DNA of 64,000 nucleotides from Streptomyces alanosinicus (lineage in GTDB: Bacteria; Actinomycetota; Actinomycetes; Streptomycetales; Streptomycetaceae): positions 1-64,000 of the forward strand of contig NZ_BMVG01000018.1 in NCBI RefSeq assembly GCF_014650595.1. Reading direction: 5' to 3'. Below the pieces are notes generated by a model that saw only the letters and a list, made by a program, of their open reading frames with translations, ran no database searches and was not told the DNA's origin. Shown here in pieces: positions 33,956 to 42,287 of this stretch; within the stretch, counting starts at the first letter, position 1, and each line of letters starts with the position of its first letter. The position numbers and the translations under genes were made by a program.

Positions 33956-34360
33956 GGCCGTGGTGCCGGTGACCGAGCTTCCAGGCCTGGTCACGTAGTA
34001 CGTCGCGGTGGCGCCGCTCCGGAAGTGGAAGGTGGGTTCACCCGTCGGAGTAGGTGGCCTGCATCGTGGCCAGCACATCACCCGCTGAACCGGGTGGGGA
34101 TCCGGAAGGAGCCGCTCGTTCCGGTGGTCCGACAGAGCGGGCGGGCGGTATGTGATCACGCTGATCGACCACGGGACGCCTCGTGAGAACCGCGCCTGAA
34201 GCCGTGCGCGGACACCGAAGGAGCGGTCTCCTGCCAGCCGGTTGACTGCGGCCGCCTTCAGCGTCAGGCGATGGCCGGACAGGGTGTAGTCCCGGCCCTT
34301 GACCAGATCGGTGCCGCCCTGACGAAGCCCGAGGAACGCAGCGCCGTTCGGGCGCCGGCG
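33956..34360 (-). pseudogene. X2-module fragment of a secreted cellulase-type protein (minus-strand copy)
   Basis: The first part is a good X2 immunoglobulin-like module: RRPNGAAFLGLRQGGTDLVK, GRDYTLSGHRLTLKAAAVNR, GVRARLQARFSRGVPWSISV. A frame change gives GDVLATMQATYSDG near 34050, and after an internal deletion the end is TFHFRSGATATYYVTRPGSS with VTGTT near 33958. The N-terminal catalytic domain is absent. It duplicates the end preserved at 29126-29215 in opposite orientation. Confidence 0.7.
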
Positions 34361-34454
34361 GACTGATGGTTGCCGGCTTCTGTGACATTCCTGTGGGCGA
34401 GTCGGTCCGAGCACAAGGAGGCACGGAGGTGCGCGAGTTGTGCCCGCCGATCGA

Positions 34455-34617
34455 GCCGTACGACGCCGGCGTACCGGTACATGTCCTGCGCAAGATCGCC
34501 GGGCACGGATCCCTGGTCACCACACAGCGGTATCCGCACCCGGGCATGGACCAGATCACCAATACAGCCACAACCGTCTCGGCGCACCTCAATCCGCTCC
34601 GAGCGCCCCGCACTTGA
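34455..34617 (+). pseudogene. Tyrosine recombinase/integrase, C-terminal tail
   Basis: The frame ending at TGA 34617 encodes VPVHVLRKIAGHGSLVTTQR then YPHPGMDQITNTATTVSAHL: the 'L...LGH.s..tT.rY.Hp' end of a phage integrase, with the Tyr (TQRY) present but the upstream Arg and His residues missing. A matching N-terminal fragment of similar type is at 12512-13035. Confidence 0.7.
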
Positions 34618-34653
34618 GTCCTGCGACCAGCGGCGATGGCCTGACGGCAGGCG

Positions 34654-34840
34654 ACCGTTGTGCCGCGCGTCCGACAGCCGCTCCAGCAACAGCACAGCCA
34701 CACCCTCGCCCCAGCCCGTGCCGTCCGCACCCGCCACGAACGGCTTGCGCCGACCATCCGGCGCAAGCCCCCGCTGCCTGCTGAACTCCACGAAGATGCT
34801 GGGTTCCGCCATGACGTTCGCCCCTCCTGTGAGCGCGAAC
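34654..34840 (-). pseudogene. Fragment of a type I polyketide synthase ketosynthase domain
   Basis: About 62 residues: ALTGGANVMAEPSIFVEFSR then QRGLAPDGRRKPFVAGADGT, GWGEGVAVLLLERLSDARHN. This is the KS stretch after the active-site Cys ('ALAGGVTVMSTPGTFVEFSRQRGLAPDGRCKAFAAAADGTGWGEGVGVLLLERLSDARRNGH' in intact modules, from memory). No other PKS sequence surrounds it. It abuts the integrase tail and the peptidase gene, so it marks a recombination scar. Confidence 0.8.
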
Positions 34841-34895
34841 GCGTACTCGTGGGAGCCCAGAGTCGGGCGAGGAGCGCACAGCCCAGCCGTGCCAA

Positions 34896-35861
34896 TCACC
34901 GTTCACTCTTACCGAACCGCGCGATAGCCTCCAGGATCGCATCCTGCATCGCGGGACTGCCTGTGTGTCCGGAGTCGTCAATCACTTTCAGCTCCGCGTC
35001 CGGCCACGCTTTGGACAACTCCCACGCGGTCTTCAACGGGCTGCCGAGGTCGAGTCGGCCATGGATCAGCACCGCTGGGATACCGGCCAGCCGGTGTGCG
35101 TCACGGAGCAGTTGTCCATCTTCAAGCCAGGCATCGTTCGCGAAGTAGTGCGCGCAAATCCGAACGAAAGCCATCAACGCGTTGTCAGTCTTGTCGCTGT
35201 AGGCGCCCGGGTGACCAAGCACCTCGTGGGCGATGACAGCATCCTCCCAGGCACACCAGTCCCGCGCCGCCTTCACCCTGACCGCCTCATCAGAGCTGTT
35301 CAGCAGCTGGTTGTAGGCGGCCACGAGATTGCCGCTCCTGTCCGCCTCCGGCAATGCGTCGCGGAATGTCTCCCAGGGGCCTGGCAGCAGGCGTCCGACA
35401 CCGTGATAAAGCCAGTCGGTCTCCTCCGGCCGAGTCATGGTGACGCCGACGATGACGACCTCGGAGACCCGCTCGGGACAGCGCTCAGCGTAGGCAAGGA
35501 TCAGTGTGGAGCCCCAGGAGCCGCCGTAGAGGAGCCAGCGCTCGATGCCCAAGTGCTCGCGTAGCCGCTCCATATCGGCGATGAGGTGGTCGGTGGTGTT
35601 GTGATCGAGGCTGACGGACGGGTCGGAGGCGTGAGGACGGCTTTCACCGCAGCCACGCTGATCGAACAGGACGATCCGGAAGACCTTCGGGTCGAACATC
35701 TTGCGACTGCCGCGGCGCCCTCCGCTGCCGGGGCCGCCGTGCACGCACAGGACCGCCTTTCCACCGGGATTCCCGCTGGTCTCCCAGTAGATCTGGTTTC
35801 CGTCACCGACATCGAGGAGGCCGTGCGCGTACGGTTCGATGGGCGGGAACGGCTGGGCCAT
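34896..35861 (-). CDS. pip: Proline iminopeptidase
   Basis: 321 residues from ATG 35861 (MAQPFPPIEPYAHGLLDVGD). Alpha/beta hydrolase with the oxyanion motif HGGPGSG (residues 41-47), the family-specific FDQRGCGESRPHA near 67-78 and the catalytic Ser115 in LYGGSWGSTLILAY; Asp is expected in LIHGRLDLGSP and His in DDSGHTGSP. It removes N-terminal proline from peptides in the cytoplasm (MEROPS S33). Full length for the family. It stands between fragments of mobile genes. Confidence 0.94.
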   Translation of the reverse strand: MAQPFPPIEPYAHGLLDVGDGNQIYWETSGNPGGKAVLCVHGGPGSGGRRGSRKMFDPKVFRIVLFDQRGCGESRPHASDPSVSLDHNTTDHLIADMERLREHLGIERWLLYGGSWGSTLILAYAERCPERVSEVVIVGVTMTRPEETDWLYHGVGRLLPGPWETFRDALPEADRSGNLVAAYNQLLNSSDEAVRVKAARDWCAWEDAVIAHEVLGHPGAYSDKTDNALMAFVRICAHYFANDAWLEDGQLLRDAHRLAGIPAVLIHGRLDLGSPLKTAWELSKAWPDAELKVIDDSGHTGSPAMQDAILEAIARFGKSER

Positions 35862-35964
35862 GAGGTCTCTTCCTGGAGGCGCGAAGAGCAGCTTCGCGAG
35901 GCTGGTCGACGGCTGGAACGACGTCTCCTGTTCTGTCCTCAGCTCGCATGGCGAAGTACTCGGC

Positions 35965-36332
35965 TCAGTCGCGTCGGGCGTAGGTGACCCAACGTAGCGC
36001 GGCGTGGCGATGCAACCCGGTCACGTCGGCGAGGTTCGGGCCGGGGAGATCGGAAGCGAGGGCGGCCGTTGCCCCGTTGCGCGCAGTGCGAATCGTGATG
36101 CCTCGCCGGTTGAGTTTCTGGGTCATGTCGTCCGTCCTGGAGGCAGGAGGACAGGGTGGCTGCCCAGGACCAGGGGAGCGTGATTGTCACCGAACTTGAG
36201 GTGTTCAGGCGTCAGGTGGCAAAGACCTTCAGTGGACAGGCCGAACAGCAAGGCGATCGCGCAGCGGGCGCGGACGTCCATTGGCGGGGCATCGTCGGTC
36301 AGGCAGCCTCGGAGGAGCCGCCAGTGGCGCAT
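35965..36332 (-). pseudogene. Site-specific recombinase, internally deleted
   Basis: Two frames are joined. First, RHWRLLRGCLTDDAPPMDVR then AIALLFGLSTEGLCHLTPEH and APLVLGSHPVLLPPGRTT, ending at a stop at 36123. Then, from ATG 36126, TQKLNRRGITIRTARNGATA and LPGPNLADVTGLHRHAALRW, ending at 35965. Together they resemble the C-terminal half of a tyrosine recombinase family common in Streptomyces ('LNRHGI.VR.ARNAAL..LA.DLPAPVLADLLG.H..TAVRWV'), lacking the segment between. Not functional. Confidence 0.6.
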
Positions 36333-36535
36333 GGCGGCCCGACGTAGGCGATACGCCCGCCGGCCACGCTGCAGGAGGTGCCGGTCAGCAGACACCCGTC
36401 GACAGACTCGGGAGCCTTGTACGGTCCGTGGCCGCACCTCCTGCTGCAGGAGTCCCGCGAACGCTCCGCCACCGCGCTCGCGCAGGGTCTCCGGGTCGAT
36501 ACCGGCTCGCTCCAGAGGGCCTTCGCGGGTTCACC

Positions 36536-37270
36536 TCACGGGTAGTACGGCGTGTGGGTGATGGAGGAGACCCTCAGGTAACGGGCGCCGTCGGCGGTGG
36601 CCCACGTGGAGGAGTCCGGGTTGCCTGGCCAGTCACCGCCGACCGCGATGTTGGCGATGAAGCGCATGCCCGTCCCGGCCGGGGCCCTGTACCAGGTGGT
36701 GCCCGTGATGGCGCCGTCCACGGCGAAGTCGACATGGTCCGGGAACCAGCTGAACGAGTATGTGTGGTATGTGTTCGTCCAGCCGGAGGAGTTCGTCTTC
36801 GAGAACTGCTGCTGGACGTTATTGACGTCGTGAGACGTCTGGTAGACGACGCCCGGGTTCTGACCCACGATTTCAGCGGCGTCGAACTCCGGCAGCCACG
36901 GATTCAAGTACGCCGCCCATACTGCTGGTAGCAGCCCCTGCCCGTTGGGCATGTTCGCGGTGAAGCTGTACGTGCCGTACCCGTACAGCGCCGTCGACTC
37001 CACGCGGCCTGAGTAGTAGACCCCGCCCCCCGCGTTGTACGCCTTGATCACCAGAGTGTCGCCCTCGTACCAGACGCAGTCCGGCCTGTACGTCTCCAGC
37101 TCGTTGTTGGCAGTCCACCTTGCGTTGATCTTGTTCCAGGAGTTGACGGTCACGGGGGTGCCCCAGGAAGCGGCCCGTGCGGTCTGCGCACCCAGCATCA
37201 GTGCGGGCGGCACAGCCAGTGCGGCACCGAGTATGTGTCTGCGGCTCGGCCTGCGAGGCGGGGGGGTCAT
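36536..37270 (-). CDS. Tat-exported GH16-family endo-glucanase/galactanase-like enzyme
   Basis: 244 residues from ATG 37270 (ribosome site GGAG). N-terminal twin-arginine signal SRRHILGAALAVPPALMLGA. The concanavalin-like beta-jelly roll shows YYSGRVESTALYGYGTYSFT and the GH16-type catalytic triplet as LPEFDAAEIVGQNPG near residue 120, in which two acidic residues flank the Asp (E-F-D-A-A-E rather than the usual E-I-D-x-x-E). GH16 enzymes cleave beta-1,3-1,4 glucans, laminarin or galactans. A CebR-like box lies 34 nt upstream. Confidence 0.85.
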   Translation of the reverse strand: MTPPPRRPSRRHILGAALAVPPALMLGAQTARAASWGTPVTVNSWNKINARWTANNELETYRPDCVWYEGDTLVIKAYNAGGGVYYSGRVESTALYGYGTYSFTANMPNGQGLLPAVWAAYLNPWLPEFDAAEIVGQNPGVVYQTSHDVNNVQQQFSKTNSSGWTNTYHTYSFSWFPDHVDFAVDGAITGTTWYRAPAGTGMRFIANIAVGGDWPGNPDSSTWATADGARYLRVSSITHTPYYP

Positions 37271-37303
37271 CGCGGCTCCATTGCTTGGATGAACGAAGGG
37301 CAC

Positions 37304-37317
37304 TGGGAGCGTTCCCA
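37304..37317. promoter_or_regulatory. CebR-type operator upstream of the GH16 gene
   Basis: TGGGAGCGTTCCCA, one mismatch from the published CebR box TGGGAGCGCTCCCA that controls cellulose and cello-oligosaccharide genes in streptomycetes. It is centred about 40 nt before the GH16 ATG, between promoter and gene. The match is read from sequence; regulation is inferred from the known consensus. Confidence 0.75.
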
Positions 37318-37546
37318 CGCTCCACGTATCGCTGGACTCTAGGAGTCCGTTCGCTCATTGACAAGATGTGTCGCAAGAATCGGCGTATTCCTTTGGAAGT
37401 TGAACGAGTTGGTGGCAACTGGCCCGTCGGCGGCCAGGCAGTCGCCTGTACCTGCCGGCCGCCATGAAGGCATGGGAGCGGCCAGAAAGGCGATCACAAG
37501 CCCCCACTGCCGTCTTGGTAACCCTGCAACAGGTCTACCGGCCTTC

Positions 37547-37586
37547 GGAGTTGGCATGTCATGTGGAGTTGGCATGTCATGTGGAG
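37547..37586. repeat. Short tandem repeat (18-nt unit, 2.2 copies)
   Basis: GGAGTTGGCATGTCATGT is present twice in tandem (37547-37564 and 37565-37582) followed by GGAG. Each unit contains the internal near-palindrome GGCATGTCATG. It lies about 50 nt upstream of the IS110 scrap. No function assigned. Confidence 0.7.
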
Positions 37587-37637
37587 GTGGCGATCAGTGC
37601 AGTGGCAGGGCCGAGTGAGTACGACCGGAGGACATTG

Positions 37638-37755
37638 CACATGATCGACACCGGCGACATCGACGTCTACCTCGGCCTGGACGTCAGCGACGGCGACGGC
37701 GACGGCGACACCACAGCACACCACAGCACCGCGCTCCCCCCGGCCGGGAAGAAGA
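37638..37755 (+). mobile_element. IS110-family transposase, N-terminal scrap
   Basis: From ATG 37638 (upstream CGGAGGACATTGCAC) the first residues are MIDTGDIDVYLGLDVSDGDG with HHSTALPPAGKKTRRT. IS110 transposases begin '..IDVYLGLDVGKGEHHATAVTPAGKK', with the DEDD catalytic Asp in LDVG. Here the Gly is Ser and a short Asp/Gly repeat is inserted. The frame then passes into sequence derived from the neighbouring WD40 gene. Confidence 0.6.
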
Positions 37756-37764
37756 CCCGGCGGA

Positions 37765-37925
37765 CACCGGTCACACACTGCTCGGCCTCGGCCCGGTCGG
37801 TCACCCCGGCCCGGCGCGGCACTCCGCTGGACGCCGTCCGCTTCCGCCCCGACGGCCGTACGTACGCCGCGGCCGAGCGGTCCGGCACCCGCCTCCTCCC
37901 CCGGCTCCGCGCCACCGCCGCCGGT
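37765..37925 (+). repeat. Partial duplication of the WD40 gene
   Basis: The stretch resembles 40715-40867 inside the WD40 gene at base level (for example CGACGGCCGTACGTACGCC and GCGGCCGAGCGGTCCGGCA against CACGGCCGAGCGGTCCGGCA). In protein, PLDAVRFRPDGRTYAAAERS here against RLDVVRFSPDGRTYATAERS there. The two copies have diverged by many substitutions. It sits 165 nt before the full gene, on the same strand, directly after the IS110 scrap. Confidence 0.75.
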
Positions 37926-38089
37926 CACATGTGCACCGGCACGCCACCGGGATCAATACGTGTCGGCCACCTCTCATTCACCTCAAGTCCACCGATGTGC
38001 AAGGAGGTGCTCCGTAGGGTCGGGTCTCCTGGTGTCGCTTTCGTGACGTGTTTCGCCAGGGGCGCGGAGGTGCGTGGAGGTGTGCGCTC

Positions 38090-41000
38090 ATGGGACGTCC
38101 GGAAAGACCGCTGGACCCCGCGGACGGACCTGTCCAGCGGTTCGCTCACGCCCTGCGCGAGCTGCGCCGGACCGCCGGCGGGCCGCCGTACCGGTCCATG
38201 GCGCGGACCGCCGGGTTCTCCGTGACGACGCTGGCCAAGGCCGCGGCCGGTGAGCGTCTGCCGTCCCTGGCGGTCGTCCAGGGGTTCGTGCGTGCTTGCG
38301 GGGCCGACCCGGCGGAGTGGGAGCGGCGCTGGAAGGAGGCCGAGGCGGAGCTCGCGGGCACCATGCGCGAGGAGACGCAGGACGAGCCGCCGCCCTACCG
38401 GGGTCTGGCCCGGTTCGAGATCGACGACCGGGAGCTGTTCTTCGGCCGTGACCGCATGGTCGAGGAACTGGGGAGGCTGGTCTGCGACCACCGGCTCGCG
38501 GTGCTGTTCGGCGCCTCCGGCAGCGGCAAGTCCTCGCTGTTGCGCGCCGGGCTGATCCCCCGCCTGCGGGAGGAGATCGCGGCGCGGGGATATCCGGCGG
38601 TGCTGCGGATCCTCACCCCCGGACCCCGCCCCGCCGCCTCCTACGGCCGTCTGCTGGCCCCTGCCGAGGGCGACCCGGAGAGCTGGGTGGTCGTGGACCA
38701 GTTCGAGGAGGTCTTCACCCTCTGCCACGACCTGCGGGAGCGTGACCGTTTCATCGACCTGCTGCTGGCCGCCAGGGACCCGGACAGCCGGCTGCGTGTG
38801 CTGGTCGCCGTGCGCGCCGACTTCTATGTGCGGTGCGCCGAGCACCGGGACCTTGCCGACGCCCTGGCCGGCGCCGGACTGCTGCTCGGCCCGATGACGG
38901 CGGACGAACTGCGCGAGGCGGTGGTCAAACCAGCCCAGGCGGTCGGGCTGCTGGTGGAGCGGGAGCTGACCGCCCGCCTGGTGGAGGAGGTTCTGGACGA
39001 GCCCGGCGGGCTGCCGATGCTCTCGCACGTCCTGCTGGAGACCTGGCGCCGCCGCAAGAGCCGGATGCTGACCCTGGCCGGGTACGAGGCCGCGGGCGGG
39101 GTGCGCGGTGCGATCGCCGCGAGCGCGGAGGAGGCATACGGGAGCCTGACCGCCGATCAGGCATGTGCCGCGCGGCGGCTGCTGCTGCGGATGGTCGAGC
39201 CGGGGCAGGGCACCCCCGACACCCGCCGCCCGCTCACCCGCGTCGAGCTCGCCGAGTGGGCCGACCCCGACGTCCCGGCGGTGGTGGAGCGGCTGGCCCG
39301 CGCCCGGCTGCTGACCGTGACCGAGGAGGGCGTCGAACTCGCCCATGAGGCGCTGCTCACCTGCTGGCCCCGGTTGCACGGCTGGATCGAGGAGGACCGG
39401 GAACGGCTGCGCCACCACCGGCGCCTGACCGAGGCGGCCCGGGTGTGGCTGGAGCACGACCGCGACCCCGGCACCCTGTACCGGGGCACCCGGCTGGCCC
39501 GCGTGGCGGAGCTGTTCCCGGATCCCTCCCCGGATCCGGCGCTGACGGCGACGGAGGGGGCGTTCCTGCGGGCCGCGCTGGACGCCCGGGCCGCCGAGCA
39601 GCGGACCGCCGCCCGCACCGCGCGCCGGTCCCGGCTGCTCGCCGGCGTGCTGTCCGCGGTGCTCGCGGTGGCACTGGTCGCGGGCCTGGTCGCCTGGACC
39701 CAGCATCGCGACAACGAGCGTCGGCGCACCGAGGAAGCGGCGCGCCGCACAGCCGATGCCGCCGACGCGTTGCGCACCACCGACCCACGCACCGCCCTGC
39801 TGCTCGGCATCGCCGCATGGCGCACCGCCCGGCTCCCCGAGACCCGCAGGGCCCTGCTCGGCTCCCTCGCCCAGCCGGAGACGGACGCCTTCACCAGCCC
39901 GGCGTTCGGCACCACCGTGGCCCACTATCTGGCGGGCGCCGGTCACACGCTGCTCAGTGCCGGCACCGGCACCTGGCGCACCTGGGACGTGCCGACGCAC
40001 CGCCGTCTGGCCACCGGCCGGTTCCCGGCCGACGCCGTGGTCGACTCCGCCGCCCCGGACGCCCGTACTCTGGCGCTGCGCACCCGCGACGGCATACGCC
40101 TGTGGGACACCTCCGCCGGACACTGGACCGGCGCCCGGGACCCGCTGCCGTTCACCACGACCGTCTCTTTCACCGGCGACGGACGTGCGTACCTCACCCA
40201 CGAGGACGAGCAGGTGCGGTTGCTCGCGGTCACCGACGGCAGGGTGCTGTTCCGGGACCGGGTGACCGCCCTGACAGCCCCGGCCGCGAGCGCCGACGGC
40301 CGCCTGGTCGCGGTCTGTCCCACGGGAGGGACCCCGCAGGTGTGGGACACCAGCGCCCATCGCACCGTCCACGGTCCGTGGGAGCAGGCCCGCGACGTCT
40401 GCGACGACGAGGCATCACAAACCCTGCTGCTTTTCGGCGCCGACGGCCGGTTCGCCGCGGTCACCGGCAACGGGCTCACCGTCTGGGACGTCCACTCGGG
40501 CCGGCAGCTCGCCGCCATCGACGACAAGGGCGTGGGCTCCGCCTCGTTCAACGGCGACGGAACGTTTCTGGCGACGGCCGACGGCGCTGAGATCCGCCTC
40601 TGGCGGCTCACGGACCCGGACGCCCCGGTGTTCCGGCACCCGCTGCACAACCAGCACCCGTACGACGGCCTGGCCTGGGACCCCGGCGGGCCGACCCTGC
40701 GCTACCTGGAGGGCGGCACTGTCCACACCCTCGACCTGGGCCCGGCGCTCACCCCGTCCTGGCGCGGCACCCGGCTGGACGTCGTCCGCTTCAGCCCCGA
40801 CGGCCGTACGTACGCCACGGCCGAGCGGTCCGGCAGCCGCTACCTCTTCCAGCTGCGCGCCACCGCCGACGACCGTCTGCTGAGCACCCTGCCCCCGCTG
40901 AACGTGCCGGTCTCCCGGGACCCGGCCGTCCCCCAGGACCCCTTCGCCCGGATGGCGTTCAGCACGGACGGCACGGCGCTCGTGTACGGCGTCTCGGCGC

Positions 41001-41824
41001 ACGGCCAGGAGGCGGTGGCGCAGCCCTTCACGGTGTGGGACGTGGCCCGCCGCCGCGCCCGCAGCACATTGGACCTGCCCGGAGACCCGGTGGTGATCGC
41101 CGCCCTCGGACCCGGCGGGCGCACCCTGTACGCAGCCCGTACTCCGAGCTCCGGCGGCCTGACCTACGAGGCGTGGGACACCGCGGCCCACCACAGGACG
41201 GCAGTGCTGCCGGACCTTGCCAGCTACCACCTCGCCGTCCGCCCCGACGGCGGCCTGCTGGTCGGCGACGGACGGTTCGCCGCGCTGCCGTCGGGCAGGA
41301 TCACGGGGCGCGACCTCGTGACGGGCGAGCAGGTGGGCGCGGCGGCCTTCGCGGCCGACGGCTCGCTGCTCGCGGTCGGCGACCAGCTGGGCCGGGTCGC
41401 CCTGTGGGACGGGAATGTCCGCCGACGCGTCACGATACTGCGCGACGTCTTCCCGGCACCGCTCGGCGCCCTCCCGGAGGCGGTCAGCGCGCTCGCCCTC
41501 AGCCCCGACGGCGCCACGCTGGCGGTCGGCGGCGACGCGGGCAGTGTGCAGCTGTGGGACGTGGCGACGCGCCAGCCTCTGGGCACTGGGCTGACGACGC
41601 CTGGCGACGGCATCGAGTCCCTGGCCTTCTCCCTCGACGGCAGAACCCTGTACGCAGGCAGCGCGCACGTCCCGCTCCAGCGGTACGTCGTCGATCCCGC
41701 GCGTGCGGTGGAGCGGGTCTGCGCCCGGGCGGGCACCGATCTGACGCGGGAGCAGTGGCGGACGTACGTGCCGGGAGCGCCCTATCAGCGGAGCTGCGGG
41801 GTCAGGCGGGGAGTCGGGGGGTGA
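38090..41824 (+). CDS. XRE - STAND NTPase - WD40 membrane-anchored regulator
   Basis: 1244 residues from ATG 38090 (ribosome site GGAGG). Residues 15-75 form an XRE-like HTH (RFAHALRELRRTAGGPPYRS, SVTTLAKAAAGERLPSL). The NTPase has Walker A GASGSGKSSLLRAG (about 141-154) and Walker B SWVVVDQFEEVFTLC (about 200-215), followed by a winged-helix and helical region. One membrane segment lies near 512-535 (LLAGVLSAVLAVALVAGLVA), then a beta-propeller with degenerate WD40 repeats (WDTSAHR, LWDVATRQPLG and similar) to the C-terminal Cys-containing tail. Such proteins sense a signal outside and act on DNA or protein inside; no partner is known. Its stop overlaps the end of the convergent lipoprotein remnant by 23 nt. 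Confidence 0.92.
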   Translation: MGRPERPLDPADGPVQRFAHALRELRRTAGGPPYRSMARTAGFSVTTLAKAAAGERLPSLAVVQGFVRACGADPAEWERRWKEAEAELAGTMREETQDEPPPYRGLARFEIDDRELFFGRDRMVEELGRLVCDHRLAVLFGASGSGKSSLLRAGLIPRLREEIAARGYPAVLRILTPGPRPAASYGRLLAPAEGDPESWVVVDQFEEVFTLCHDLRERDRFIDLLLAARDPDSRLRVLVAVRADFYVRCAEHRDLADALAGAGLLLGPMTADELREAVVKPAQAVGLLVERELTARLVEEVLDEPGGLPMLSHVLLETWRRRKSRMLTLAGYEAAGGVRGAIAASAEEAYGSLTADQACAARRLLLRMVEPGQGTPDTRRPLTRVELAEWADPDVPAVVERLARARLLTVTEEGVELAHEALLTCWPRLHGWIEEDRERLRHHRRLTEAARVWLEHDRDPGTLYRGTRLARVAELFPDPSPDPALTATEGAFLRAALDARAAEQRTAARTARRSRLLAGVLSAVLAVALVAGLVAWTQHRDNERRRTEEAARRTADAADALRTTDPRTALLLGIAAWRTARLPETRRALLGSLAQPETDAFTSPAFGTTVAHYLAGAGHTLLSAGTGTWRTWDVPTHRRLATGRFPADAVVDSAAPDARTLALRTRDGIRLWDTSAGHWTGARDPLPFTTTVSFTGDGRAYLTHEDEQVRLLAVTDGRVLFRDRVTALTAPAASADGRLVAVCPTGGTPQVWDTSAHRTVHGPWEQARDVCDDEASQTLLLFGADGRFAAVTGNGLTVWDVHSGRQLAAIDDKGVGSASFNGDGTFLATADGAEIRLWRLTDPDAPVFRHPLHNQHPYDGLAWDPGGPTLRYLEGGTVHTLDLGPALTPSWRGTRLDVVRFSPDGRTYATAERSGSRYLFQLRATADDRLLSTLPPLNVPVSRDPAVPQDPFARMAFSTDGTALVYGVSAHGQEAVAQPFTVWDVARRRARSTLDLPGDPVVIAALGPGGRTLYAARTPSSGGLTYEAWDTAAHHRTAVLPDLASYHLAVRPDGGLLVGDGRFAALPSGRITGRDLVTGEQVGAAAFAADGSLLAVGDQLGRVALWDGNVRRRVTILRDVFPAPLGALPEAVSALALSPDGATLAVGGDAGSVQLWDVATRQPLGTGLTTPGDGIESLAFSLDGRTLYAGSAHVPLQRYVVDPARAVERVCARAGTDLTREQWRTYVPGAPYQRSCGVRRGVGG

Positions 41825-42242
41825 GACGCCGGGCCACGTCCATGAGCGGGTCGGTGTCCAGCGCCTTGCCGCTGCCGCTGCCGGATTCGGCGAGGGTGAG
41901 CACCCAGGTGCGGGAACCGGCGTGCCACACCACGAAGGCGACGTTCTGCGGCGGTTTCATCACCTGCGCGGTCTCGCGGAAGGCTGCCTGCCCCAGCCCG
42001 TCGGCCTCGGTGACCTTCACCTCGCTCATACCGGCCACCGCGGGGTCGCGGACCAGGCTGTGCGCGGCGGAGAGTTCGGCGGCATAGGAGCGTGCGGAGG
42101 GGTTGAGGGTCAGTATGGCCGACCCGTCACCGGAGGTGTAGCCGCACGAGTCCGGGGCCTTGCCCTTGACGGGTGCGACGCGCGGGGCCTGCTTCGGGTC
42201 GGTCAGCACTCGCCCGGCGGCGGACGCGGATGCGCTCGCGGA
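41802..42242 (-). pseudogene. Lipoprotein-like protein lacking its signal peptide (DUF3558-like)
   Basis: The frame reads SASASASAAGRVLTDPKQAP, KGKAPDSCGYTSGDGSAILT, EADGLGQAAFRETAQVMKPP and ends LMDVARRLTPRLPA at 41802. The Ser/Ala linker at the beginning is the usual region after a lipobox, but at about 42242 an in-frame TGA precedes it, so the signal peptide and lipobox are gone. The earliest usable start is the GTG near 42209. The sequence style matches the DUF3558 lipoprotein family of unknown function. It overlaps the 3' end of the WD40 gene. Confidence 0.65.
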
Positions 42243-42287
42243 TCATCTGTCGAGCCCCCGGAGGGCCCACTCGTCACACCGGAGTGG

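Noticed and set aside
34654..34840. A functional ketosynthase or PKS gene
   Set aside because: Only about 62 residues of the KS domain are readable; the active-site region and all other domains are absent.
37547..37586. CRISPR-like repeat or recombination attachment site
   Set aside because: Only about two tandem 18-nt units, with no spacers between them and no cas genes; no matching copy next to an intact integrase.
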